Assembly: GCA_033439265.1 (NCBI GenBank)
Contig: JAVTVX010000019.1
Span: forward strand, 18,192,039 to 18,256,038
Source: Dillenia suffruticosa
Lineage: Eukaryota; Streptophyta; Magnoliopsida; Dilleniales; Dilleniaceae
Direction: 5' to 3'
DNA: 64,000 bases
The position numbers and the translations under genes are program-made. Under the pieces are notes generated by a model. The model was not told the DNA's origin. It did not search any database and worked only from the letters and a program-made list of their open reading frames with translations. Shown one piece after another: positions 13,001-24,585 of this stretch (position 1 is the first letter of the stretch; every line of letters begins with the position of its first letter).

Positions 13001-15378
13001 TTTTTAACCACCATAACCTCTTTTCTCCTTAAAAGGAGGCATCATCCTGATAATGGCAACTGATGTGCACTGTTTCTCCATCTTTATAACCTTGTTAATG
13101 TTCTTTCACACCGTGGGTAAGGGAAAAATTAACCAAAAACTGCTAATCAGATGGTATAGATGATCTAAATAAGCATTTAACAGGTACAACTGATATTAAA
13201 CACTAATGTGCACTTTTTCTCCATCTTCATAACCTTATTAATGTTCTTTCACACATAACTATCCGTGGGTAAGGGGAAGATTAACCAAAAACTGCTAATC
13301 AGATGGTATAGATGATCTAAATAAGCATTTAACAGGTACAACTGGAAAACTTCTTTCTATAGATCTTGACTTCTACATTCTCCATCCACCATCCATCATG
13401 CATCAAAAACACGTTATTTTCTTCTAGTAAAATTACTTGTAAGTGTAAAATTAACTAGATCTCTGGCGGCCAAGATTGGACTCCTATGCACTTTAAGTCC
13501 AACACTTCACTGGAAATATATTTCTAAACTAGTTCATTTAGTTTCAGAGTGTCTTGCCTAAAGAACTATGGTAGCCTTTCCTTTCCTGTACTATCAGAAT
13601 CCTTCCTTTGGGTGGCTGCTAACTTTGCATGGCAGCTAAAAGTTCAAATCAGAATCCCATGGCAAAACATTCACATGCTAGCATCCATGCTAAGCCTTAT
13701 GAGTCACTTCAGTTACTAGTATAGGCATAAAGTAAACAGAAATGGAGGAAAAAAGTGTTTACCTTAGTTATGGAGCCTTTCCTCCTTACTGCCTCAGTAT
13801 CCCTCCCCTTGGTGTCCTGACTGGGGTTGATGTAGTCTAGCAAATCCGAAACACTGTCCAGTAAATCAGTAAAGACAAATTATGATGAGAACAAAGAAAG
13901 CCATATGCATGTTTCTTCTTGTACATACATAAAGCTCCCGAGGGCCATTTCTAGGAGGAATCCTAAAGTCTTAACCATGCCTATAAGACAACTTTGTGGG
14001 TAATGGTTTGAATAGAAAGGTCTCAACAAAACAAAGTAGTTCAAATTATGACCTTTTATTTTTCCCAGTAATGGGGTGTGTTGTTACTCCAACTATAAAT
14101 GGAACCTTCTTAGGGGCATTAATTTTTTGCCAACCTTGGAATTAAAGGTTCAATTTGTAATAGATAATGTTGTCTGTCAGAATTTCTTTACCAAATTCCA
14201 AGACATAAGTTTGTAACCCCCTCCCTCCCCAACAATACAATATTCTTTTCCATCTCAAACTAAATTGGGCCTAAATCATAGATAATTTCGCAAATCTCTA
14301 TTTGTAGCAGACTAGTGAATCAGAATGATAAGCCCAATAGGCATCCAGTGTCAGGGGCAAAATTTTAATGTACCTAAGATGCCCTTTGCTAGCAATGGAA
14401 GCATCAGGCTTCCGGGTCCCATTACGTGCAGCTTCTTGCTGTTCAAATGCCTTGGATTCAAAATACTCGAGCCAAGCAGCAGCATCCTGAAGCAACCACT
14501 AGTTAAACTCTAAACAGTTCCAGATCATAAAAAACTTGCATCATTTAATTGCTAATTATAGAAACTCTTGCTGCTACTTTAAAAAATATATTGAAAATGA
14601 ACCATCATTTGGCATTTGCGTAACACTTCAAAACTTCTCAGAAAAATGATTCTCCTGCCCACAATTCTTGTCAAGGGCATGAGGGCATAGACTTTGTACA
14701 ACATCATTGCCATAATAATAATTTGTGATTTGCAAGTATTTATCAAATGCAATGTTTTAATCCAAGAGATTCACATTAAAAAAATACATATAATTTTTGT
14801 TCTAGACCAAATGAATTTACCTGTGTCCGAAGGTCATCAGGCCCCAGCTTGGCCCTGAGAATCTGCAAGGTTGTTTGCTCATGCTGAACGCTCAATGGGT
14901 AAGCTTCCATTAATGAGAGTACAATTGCTATTGCGTGATAACTTGCAGCTGTCTAAAAGGCATATAAAACAGAAATTATTCAAACCATGAAGGAACAACT
15001 AGGAGAGGAGATTTTTTTAGAGTCGACAAATCCTTAAAATGCTGTATGGCAATGAAAATTAAGTTCTAATCACCAATATCTTAGGTCCCATGTAATGTTG
15101 AATAAAAGCAGTCTCAACAAAAATAAAGATGGAACTAGCTAGCTCCTCCCTTCTGCCTACATAGCATATATTTCAACTCTGTGGTGTAATCCACCAGCTC
15201 TAAAACTCTCCCTAATAGATACTAGAAGACAGCTATCCAGAATTCAATAACCAAAACAGCAAGAATTTTCATTTTGCAACTACTCACCATGGAAAAACTT
15301 AGATTATTTAGATAAGTGATATGGCAATATAGTCATGTGTGGGACAGCACTAATCAATAAACAAAATCTGGTATGAAA

Positions 15379-15417
<39 letters not shown>

Positions 15418-17454
15418 CACAATGCTAATTTAACTGGTAAAATATTGTACTCCAATGCCTTCCCATTAACTAAAAACTCAGACCCCATGTGATGAGACCA
15501 CTCTTCTTGTAGCTAGTTCTGTTGAAGCCGCAGTGAATCACACGAGCAAAAATTAAATAGAGCATTATGTGGGTAAGAGGAAAACCTGAATGTGGTCAGG
15601 ACCCAGTAACATCTGGTTACACTTCAAAGCTTGATGGAGATATCTGAGTGCAACATGCACATTTCCCAGGCCTTCCTCCATCATAGCTACATTAATATAG
15701 GTTGCGGCAGTGTTTGGATGAGATGGCCCACAGGTTAGATGTAAGAAGTACAATGCGCGCTTCACATACCTAACCAGAAAATTTGACATTGGAAGTTAAA
15801 ACTCTTAGAACAAAGGGCTCTAAAACTAACATCAATAATAACAGTAACACATTCAAGTGAAGAGAACATTCTCATTTTTGCGATCCTTTTCAACATGGCC
15901 AACCCAAGCACCACTCAAACAGTCTCTCAGGGAAACTGTATAAAAACTTTCCAACAGCAATTGTATTGGTGAAAAAAATACATAACATGAAAAGGCTGGT
16001 GAACATTAACTTCCTCATGATAAGAAGTGATCTCCAAAAATAAGATGGTAAGAATTTAGGACGGTTGAGAGAGTTTTGTCCTGACCTTACAGCATAGATA
16101 AGAGGTCATCAAGTTTATTTGCGGAGTCAATAGTGGCTTAAATAATCACAGCTAACTTCTAGTGGAGCAATTTATAGTCCTCAATTTTTGTATAGAAACA
16201 GCAGTACTTACTTTAGAGCCAACTCAGTATGTTGAAGTCTATAATAGAACACAGCAAGATCCCCATAACTCTTCATTGTATCAGGATGATCAAGTCCTAA
16301 CTCTCTTTCATTGATATCCAAGGCTTTTTGCTGATAAATAGTGGCCTGCAAAGGGAACACTCTTAATAAACCAAGTAAAAAATCACTAAATGAGATTAGA
16401 GGAATTTAATGGAATCACATGCTTAATATACCTAGTGAAAAATCACTAAGAATGAGGTTTGAGGTATTTAATGGAATCACAGGCTGACAAAACATCCCCC
16501 TCAAAAACAAAAGGCAAGGCAAGAAGGTAACAGACCTGATTGAAGTCTCCTGTGTGATATAAAACTACAGCAAGCAAGCTGTAAGCCCCTGCAGTCATAC
16601 GATGATATGGACCACAAACTGCAACCAGCTTTGTGAGGGCCTGAAAAGACCAATTCAGATAGCACAAAATTAATACATAAAATAAGAGATTGGCATGATG
16701 GGTTTGCTCATGGTATTTTTTTTCTTTTTACTTTAGTGACAGAAGATTGTCTTCAAACGAAATACCTTAGTTCCATAGCTGACAGCATCTTCAAGTTTTC
16801 CTTTATCCAGAGCAGTTTTTGAGGACTCCAGAAGTTGGCGTCCATCTGCAGATGAGCATGCTGCTTGCTGCAACAAGATTGATAGCACAGTTGAGGTGCA
16901 ACATTCTGAATGTAACAATGGATCGAAGTAAAGTTGGTCTCAAAGCACCGCAAAAGAGTGATAGCACAGTTGAGATGCAACATTCTCAATGTAATAATGA
17001 ATTCAAACAAAATTGCATTCTGTCTCAAAACAAATTCAAGTAACATACCTTATACACAGGAACAAGGCTAATTATGTCCATCTTCCGGAAAGGATGAGGA
17101 GAATCCATGTCAAAGTCCCTTGGAGCAAGTTCAATTCCCACCTACAAAATGGGAAAAAAATTGTTAAATAGAAAACCCTCATTTTGGATCTTTTACTAAT
17201 TCTCATGATCACTTGTGTAAGCATTTGAACTTCCAACATTAGAAACTGCAATAATATTCCACAATTTATTCCTAGGTTGTCCCACCATTATAAGGAACCA
17301 TAAGGGGCTTCATTACCAAAAATTTAAGAGGTGGACACAAAGATCTAGGAGCCAAAGAAATGTAATTAGACAGAAAATCAAAAACATAGGATCCAAGTTT
17401 TAAAAAGTTAATGATGGGGAATGAATACAAGCAAAGAGGGCCGTATAAGGAGAG

Positions 17455-17493
<39 letters not shown>

Positions 17494-20400
17494 AAGATGG
17501 AAACAAGGAGATAAGTAAAGTAGCAACTACAAGAAAACAAATACGGAAGGAGGAGAGAGAGGAGAAGAAAGGCTATTACAAAACTTAAATCTACTTACAG
17601 ACTAGAATGTTATAATTTCAAATAAGGAAATGTACAAAAATTGGCAACAAAATAAAAACCTTAAACAAATTTGTATATGATTTAAATCTAAGATATGAGA
17701 AACATGACAATCATAATATAAACCAATTTCAACATCAACCTTCGGCAGCATGACTGGCCTACCAAGTTAACACAATGTTGTCCATCGAAAGTTTCCAATT
17801 GACTATCAGAATTAGAATGTTCATAACCAATTACAAATGTCACCTCACTTTCTATGAGAAAAAAAAGATGAAATTCTAATTAGGCAGCAGAAATACAAGA
17901 AAGAAGATAAGGCATTTAAAAATGACAAGGAAAAAATGGAAAAATACTCTGAAACATGAAAAAAGCATCAGACCTTTAAAAATATATATCAAATGTCAAA
18001 AATTTATCCCCATTTATCAACTTAACAAATTAGACCAATGAGAAGTGTACAAATGCCACTTCTGGAATACCTTATGACATAATCCACGCAAAATTGCAAA
18101 TTTCCTCACATCTTTGTAATTCAAACTGCCAAGATCCCATTCATATCTCTTCCCCAGAAATAGCTCCAGCCACTTCCGCACAACAGAAGGGACATTAGAA
18201 GATAGACTTGATTCGGACTTTTCAGGAACACCAAGTATTAAATTTAATACAGCAGCTATCGCCGCAGCCATCTGTTCAGTATTCCCAACAGCAGCAATCA
18301 CAGCTTGCAGGACGTGCTTAAAAGCTCGGACAATCATCTCGTGGAAACAGAGAGACTGAACATGGGATAACTTTTCAGAAAGTTTAGCCTGATCAAGAAA
18401 AGATTACAAATGTAATCAGCATGCATTCAAATAGGTAGTACCCTTGCCATTGGAGAGATTTTCCATTCCTAGATAAATCTACAACTTTGTGCTCATATTA
18501 TGTAGGAAAAAATAGGAAACAAAATGGCAAGTCCAACATGAATGTAATATGGCAGACATTATACAGTCCAGAAAATGGATTCTGCTAGATCTTATTCATT
18601 TACAGCGAACATATCATGTGTTTCACTCAGATTTTCTTGCCATTGCAGGTTCCTCATACTGCAACTCAAAGAATATTCAAGCTTTTTGTCCAAACAAGAT
18701 AAGTGGGAGAAAGAACAGTAAAAAATGGAAAATTTTCACTGCATATTGGAAAGAAAGAGAAGATAAAGAACTCCACAACATAAATAACCTAAGCATCTGA
18801 AAATCTAAGGTTAGAATAATTACTTACGACATGTCCCAGAGAGCGCATGCGAAGACCTCTTGTATGCATGAAATCTGTCAAAGTCCTGCCATCAACCGGA
18901 GAGAGTTCCAAAGAGCCAAAATCTTCAACCTGCATCCCATGTTGGATCCAAAACTCAGTACCACTGTTACTGATATAAAATGGCAATGAAATACAACCAA
19001 GCACCGTGATTACCAGCTTTGGTAGTGCAACCTCGTTGTAGTACTTTTGCGACATATTGATTAGCTCCGGTATAGACTGAAAAATGCAAAGAAAATGTAA
19101 AGGGTCATCCTACTTTACCGAACAAACAAGTTACATAAAAGCCTTAATGATATTTACCTTGCGACAGAGTCCAGTATCTGTTTCCTTTAGCCGTGCAAAG
19201 GCCGAATCAGACAATATTCTCTTCAGTGCAAGCTCATTTTCATGAGCATTATTTTCAAGCTGAGATTCTATAGCTGGTGCAACCTTTTGAGCTTCCCCAG
19301 TAACACCTTCATTGTGAGATTTGGCATTCTCGAATGCCATTCTGTGACTACTACCATCTAACTTCTTTTTGTGGTTCTTGAGGGATTTAAGAGTTGATCC
19401 AAGTCCCTCGATCTTCATCTCACCCTTAGCCTTCTCACCAGATGGCTTCTTGTCTTGCTCTGTATTGTTCTGATCTTGCAAATGCTGTATCCAGCATGCT
19501 CCAAGTTCCCACCTCACAAAGACATCCTGTTCAGCTTCCTCTGATTGCAGTTTAGCAAGACTATCTTCCCACAATCTCTCCACAAAAGCCTGGGATGCTC
19601 TGAGTTCTTCAAGTTCCAAAGATTGTGTACTTAGTCCTGCTTTGGCACGTTCAGGAGCTGCGGTCTTGTGAAGGAGCAATCTCAAACTACCAACAGAAAT
19701 GAGAAGTGTGAATAATTAATAAAAATTCGATAAAATAAAAAACCAGAACAGACACAGAAAGAACCGAAAGGTGTGACATTATTAGCAGTAAGATAAAATC
19801 TACTTCCCAGATTGAATCATATACTGAAAAAATTTTGTGAGAATGGTGTGTTGCCAGTTATCCCTTGACAAGCACTAGAGTGGACAATAAATTTTAAAAG
19901 AGAAATTACTTCTAGAGATAGAATATTAACAAAGATTTGATTTTATTCAAATTAATTGGGGATATCTAGAGGTCAAAAATCCAAATGTGATTCAAGCTGG
20001 TGACTAGCGATAATTTCTGTTTTTGAAAATTAATATGCATGAACAGTGTGTATGTGTACGCGCGTGCGCGTATGCTGGTGCTCCACATGCTTCACAAGGA
20101 TTAATCTAATGCTGCAATGGCACAGGATGTGCAGGACTGATGCATCAAACAGAATTACTATAATCAATTCACCAACAAATATATGCAAAAGTTTCAGATT
20201 ATAAGGCAAGGTAAAAGGGGGGAAAAAAGAAACAAAATAGAGAATGCATGGCTTCATCATGATATTAGGCATGTTATAGCTGAAAGAGAAAACCTGTTAA
20301 TATTCAGTGCATTAGCTCCACCCTCAGGTTGATTAAAAAGTTCAGTACTTTGAAAAGGAGGACCCTTTTTGAACCTGTCTCCACCATCAACTTTCACAAC

Positions 20401-23347
20401 AGCAATGTAACCACAATATCTTACATTGACAATTCCAAGGGTGGCAGTATCCTGTAGCAATAATATTTGATTTAGTTAAATTCTCTAGGTCAAATGGAAC
20501 ATATCTGTACAATAAAAAGAAAACCCAAATGATTGACCAATTTTTAAGCAATTAACTTACATGGGCTGCAGTGTTTTCATCAGCTGTGATCCCTTTCAAC
20601 AAGTTTCTTTCTGCCAACTTATCCCTGTTCAATCCAGTTGCTTGAATCCCATCAATCTTAGTATCCACTTTGAGACTCGCATGGAAAGCATCCTTCATGA
20701 CAGAGATGCTCAGGTCACCGATCCTCTCATTGTAAAGAACTTCATCCTTTTCACCTAAATGGGCGGTCAAATCAGGTTGTGCCATTACATGCTGCATTGC
20801 TGAAACGGCTCTGAAAATGGCAACATCTGCAAATAGGCTATGAAGAAGGAATGCTTTCCTATCTCGAATTTGTCTTTCTTCTGCTGTCTTGCAAGGCATG
20901 GATGCAAGGAAAGCAAACTCATCGGCCCATGGTATCAGATCACTTTTACCATCTCTTCCAAGACCACCTCCATTTCCTCCCCATGCTTTGTCTTCTACAG
21001 GTAGAGGAGGGAAACTTGAGGGTGATTGTGCAGCAATAGGAGGAATGAGCCATGTGTTGGCTCGAAAACCGTAGGGGAGATTGCCAAACTGGAAAGAATA
21101 AGTAACACATTAGATTATAAGGGAAGGAAATGAGAAAGCAATTATCAGATTGGCATAAAGGACAGTCCCATGTTCAGGCAAGCATGAAGTAGACAATTAG
21201 GGAGAGATGTGTGCACCTTGTTACGCTGTAAGAACGCTTTCATCAGATCATCATATGCCTGAAAAATGAAAAATAAAACTGGGGTCAACACATTCCAACG
21301 AGAAATTGTGAAAAAAAGGCAATAAGTAACACTAACATTATCAAAAGCTCTACTAATTTGTCGCAACAAATCAACAAGGTTGTGACTTAAAATTTTTTTC
21401 TTTCCAATGCTATAGAAACCTCTTCTGCAAGCTTCTACAAGGATCATCTTTCCATTGCAAAGTTTCACCTGTTAAAAAATTTAAAAAAGAATTAGAGTGG
21501 ATCTGAGATGGCCCCCGGAATTGTATCAAATCAAAACCACGATTAAGTTTGAAAATTACGAGAGAAGAGGCCTTACTTCAATGGCAAAGAGATGGTCATC
21601 TGCTAAAGTATCATCACCTTGCAGTTTCTTAACTCTCCTTATAACTGCAACGATCATAAAAATTATATTTGGCCATTGTTATCCACACTATTAAGCCTTT
21701 CAAGATAGTACAACATGGCTTTTCAAAAAAAAAAAAAGAAAAGAAAATTACAAAATCCAACAATTTGGGTCAGACTATTAAAGTAGTGACCTCGCAAACA
21801 AATGGGACGAGCATTGCCAGTGGGCTACCACCTAGGTGGCAAAACATCTGGTGTTCACTTGTATAGTCATATGTTCTGATGTTAATACCTAATTACTTGT
21901 TTGTTAAGGCATATCACAGTCAACAATCCCCCCTCCAAAAATAATAATAATAATAAGACTCTTAACAAACAACTACTTAAGATTTGGCACCATTTGGATA
22001 AAATCAAAACGGCATTATATTCGATTAATTACTAATATACAGTATTACCTTAAGCATTAATCAAAATAATCAATACTCTTAATTTCATTATCAGAAAAAT
22101 GCTACATTAATTATGTTTCAGAAGTGGTAAATTAGGATTTCTCCGTATCACTCAAAAATAGCCTCTCAGACAAATTAGGGTTTCTCCAACTACCTTCAAG
22201 TATACAAATCGACTAACAATTATAGACAGATAAAAAGAGTTCATAAAATAATCAAATTCGAGAGAGAGAGAGAGAGAGAGAGAGAGGCATACATTGAAGA
22301 GGAGGAGTGAGATGAGAAAGAGAGAAGAAATCGTAGAAACACCCAAGATTAGGGCACGAATTGCTCATCTCTCCTTCTCCATCCACCACCGAAGGATCAT
22401 TCTTCTGATCAGTCTTCTTCGTAGCATTCTCTTGCGATTTCCCTGATTTCTTTCCTCCCGCTCCCTTATCCAGCCCACCCCTAGGATTCTTGCCATTTCC
22501 GCCGTCGCTCTTTGGTTCCTTGCTCGCCGCCACCGCTCCCCCATCTTTCGCCGCGGACGGTCCAAAACTCGTCGTGCAAGCGACGATGTCGAGCAACCGT
22601 CTAACGTGCCCCGAAGCACTTTCCTCATCGTATTCCTCTGTTAAGAGAAAAAGCGCCTAAGCAAATCTGTCCGTTGAAGAATATTAATAAAGGACAAATA
22701 GATTGCCTAAATTACATCATTGCCACTGTAAGACAAGGAACGATAACGGTGTCGTTTTGTGAGTCTTGTTTAAATTATCTGTCCCAATAGAAACGGCATC
22801 GTTTATTTGTTTTTTTTCCCTTCTCTCTCCTTTTTTGGTAATTTACCTTCTGTAAGAGTAAGTATAGGTGGTTTCAGTGCAGCGACATTGACTGTATCCT
22901 TTAATCTTGATCCTCTTAGCTGCCAAAAATACAGTAAGTAGGACAAAAATATTATTTGATTTCCGATAAACAAAATTTTTAAAAATACCTAATAACATTA
23001 TTTTTCACACAAATAGTTTATTCATATAAATTTTCATACAAAGGATTAGATTTTTTTTTTATATAGAATCGCGAAAATTATGAAAATACATATATTTATA
23101 AAAATTTAAACATTAGATCTCGATTTCAAAAAAAAAATAAATAAATATTCTTTATCATTTGGATGTTCTTATAAAGATATAAAGAACTAGATCCTTACCT
23201 CATGTGATAATGAAAAATTAGTAATATTGCACGTTTTTATACTGACTGATAATAACTTTCGAATATCTATAATTCTGTCGATTGAAGTTCCCTGTTTGAA
23301 CAAACAAAATAAATGTCAGTTATTACTTAACGTGTTATCATATTTAT

Positions 23348-23382
<35 letters not shown>

Positions 23383-23797
23383 AAGGGTAATATTGTCATT
23401 TTATTTATATTACAAACAAATAATCATTTAAACATATGAAACCGAAAAAAGGTAAGAAATGATGCAACGTTTGCCATTTTTGTTTTGTATGGAATAGTTG
23501 TTGGCTCCATGAAACTCGTTGGGTGGAGTTAATAAGTTCGTTCTCCTATCTTTATCGTAATCTCTGCAAGATTCAAATTCCGGCCATGATCTAAAAACCT
23601 AACACCAAGGCTAAAATGGGAATCTAAATTAAGAAAGTCAATACGTCTAAGTCTGCCGAGACTAAACAACCACACACAAGAAAGAACATAAATTAGGAAA
23701 AGAGCAATCACTGAAGTGCACAAACAAACTTTAGTCCAAAAGAAGAGCAGGACAAATTTGACATAATTTATTGGAAATTTCACAAATTGTGTGTGTG

Positions 23798-23852
<55 letters not shown>

Positions 23853-24133
23853 TAATTGAATTTAAGAGCAACAAACCTTTAAAACAACACGAGAATCGTC
23901 AGGTAGATTTACTGTGATGTCCACTACAACTGGAAGAACTGCAGAAATTTGCATAAACAGAAAAAAGAAACGTGTCTTTACAGAGCTTTAAAAAGAATTG
24001 AAACGTCTCGTCTGTAGCAAAATTGAGAATTCTGAAATAAATGAGCAAACTTCAATGAAAAAGAAGCAATACCCTTTTCTTCTTTCTTTTTCTTCTCGCC
24101 TCTCGGCTTCCCTCGCCCGATCCGAGGAGCCAT
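10022..24133 (-). CDS. REC1: TSS/REC-family clustered-mitochondria (CLU) and TPR domain protein
   Basis: Exons run from high to low coordinates: 24133-24073, 23938-23877, 23291-23199, 22919-22847, 22637-22293, 21644-21577, 21468-21337, 21258-21217, 21088-20561, 20451-20294, 19686-19158, 19076-19014, 18929-18828, 18388-18071, 17141-17049, 16867-16766, 16640-16536, 16345-16212, 15769-15586, 14952-14821, 14486-14374, 13853-13763, 12199-10022. All phases agree, giving 1901 aa. Parts in order: basic start ([20 protein letters not shown]), ubiquitin-like CLU-N region (~20-110; [14 protein letters not shown] follows), Gly/Lys linker, CLU domain (~290-520), eIF3-p135/TIF31-like region (~700-890), kinesin-light-chain-type TPRs (~890-1110; [24 protein letters not shown]), and a low-complexity tail with a Pro-rich block and conserved [15 protein letters not shown]. 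Arabidopsis REC proteins are cytosolic/nuclear and affect chloroplast compartment size; TSS is linked to growth control. Family assignment is firm. The choice of REC1 over its paralogues rests on the NLPDD and LTLTEEEYDE N-terminal phrases and is tentative. Confidence 0.93.
13063..13343. repeat. tandem duplication in the TSS/REC intron before the last exon (period 142 bp)
   Basis: Two units, 13063-13192 and 13205-13343, both begin 'atgtgcac' and end 'aacaggtacaactg'. The segment 'gtgggtaaggg' through 'gatctaaataagcattt' is almost identical in both. Unit 2 carries a short extra stretch (ataactatcc). The duplication sits in the 1.56 kb intron 12200-13762. Confidence 0.9.
15382..15414. repeat. 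poly(A) tract of 33 bases in a TSS/REC intron
   Basis: Uninterrupted A run on the plus strand in the intron between exons 15769-15586 and 14952-14821. It could be a bare homopolymer or the tail of a degraded retroposon. No element body is recognisable next to it. Confidence 0.9.
16371..16488. repeat. tandem duplication in a TSS/REC intron (period 60 bp)
   Basis: Units 16371-16430 and 16431-16488 share 'aaaaaatcactaa', 'atttaatggaatcaca' and 'gct' in the same order. They make up most of the 190-bp intron 16346-16535. Confidence 0.85.
16881..17036. repeat. tandem duplication filling a TSS/REC intron (period 79 bp)
   Basis: Units 16881-16959 and 16960-17036 both begin 'gatagcacagttgag' and continue 'tgcaacattct', 'aatgtaa' and 'caatg'/'aatga'. 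Together they occupy about 156 of the 181 bases of intron 16868-17048, so the intron has apparently nearly doubled. Confidence 0.88.
17459..17490. repeat. (GA)n microsatellite
   Basis: Uninterrupted run in the TSS/REC intron 17142-18070. Confidence 0.92.
22260..22286. repeat. (AG)n microsatellite next to a TSS/REC splice donor
   Basis: The run begins only a few bases inside the intron after exon 22637-22293. On the transcribed strand it is a CT-rich tract directly after donor GTATGC. Confidence 0.9.
23350..23379. repeat. (AT)n microsatellite
   Basis: Uninterrupted run in the TSS/REC intron 23292-23876. Confidence 0.92.
23791..23850. repeat. (GT)n-(GA)n compound microsatellite
   Basis: A short GT run at about 23789-23798 leads into about 25 GA units (23800-23850). 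This lies 27 bp from exon 2 of the TSS/REC gene. On the transcribed strand it is a long CT tract just after the donor. Confidence 0.92.
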
Positions 24134-24510
24134 TTTTGAGCTCTACTGAATCAGCAAAACTGAAACAGAGGACCTAAATAGAAAACAGAGGAAAAGACAG
24201 GTGTTTACTGAATTAATATATAATTCTTGAATTCTGCAATGGACCCAAGTAGAATTTTCAGTTGAATTTGAATACCCACAAGACAATTATACTCATAAAT
24301 CCAACAAAGAAATGGATTCGGATTTAAAAACTATAAAATTGGAATTTAAAGGTGATAGGAATTAACAACTTCCAATTCAGCTTAATTAAAGGCCCAGTTA
24401 AGCATGAAGAACAAATACCGGATTGAGGAAGAGAGAACAAGAAAGCTTTCTTCGATCCACAAAATATATAAGAAAAACCCAATAGTAAATGGAATAGCTG
24501 TAGTTGCGCT
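24134..24510 (-). promoter_or_regulatory. 5' UTR / proximal upstream region of the TSS/REC gene
   Basis: On the minus strand the first in-frame ATG at 24133 follows 'gagctcaaaa'. A 'ttgctgattcag' acceptor-like sequence sits ~15-25 bases before it, so a leader intron is possible. No TATA box can be assigned with confidence. Confidence 0.4.
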
Positions 24511-24511
24511 C

Positions 24512-24531
24512 AGAGAGAGAGAGAGAGAGAG

Positions 24532-24584
<53 letters not shown>

Positions 24585-24585
24585 G
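24512..24585. repeat. (GA)n-(GT)n-(GA)n compound microsatellite upstream of the TSS/REC gene
   Basis: GA units (24512-24533), then GT units (24534-24562), then GA units again (24563-24585) form a near-symmetric purine/alternating tract about 400 bp upstream of the start codon. It explains the Arg-Glu/Cys-Val repeats of a spurious ORF at 24404-24733. Confidence 0.93.

Noticed and set aside
22152-22346. Hydrophobic Ser-Leu repeat ORF as a small membrane protein
   Set aside because: It arises from the AG microsatellite beside a TSS/REC donor.
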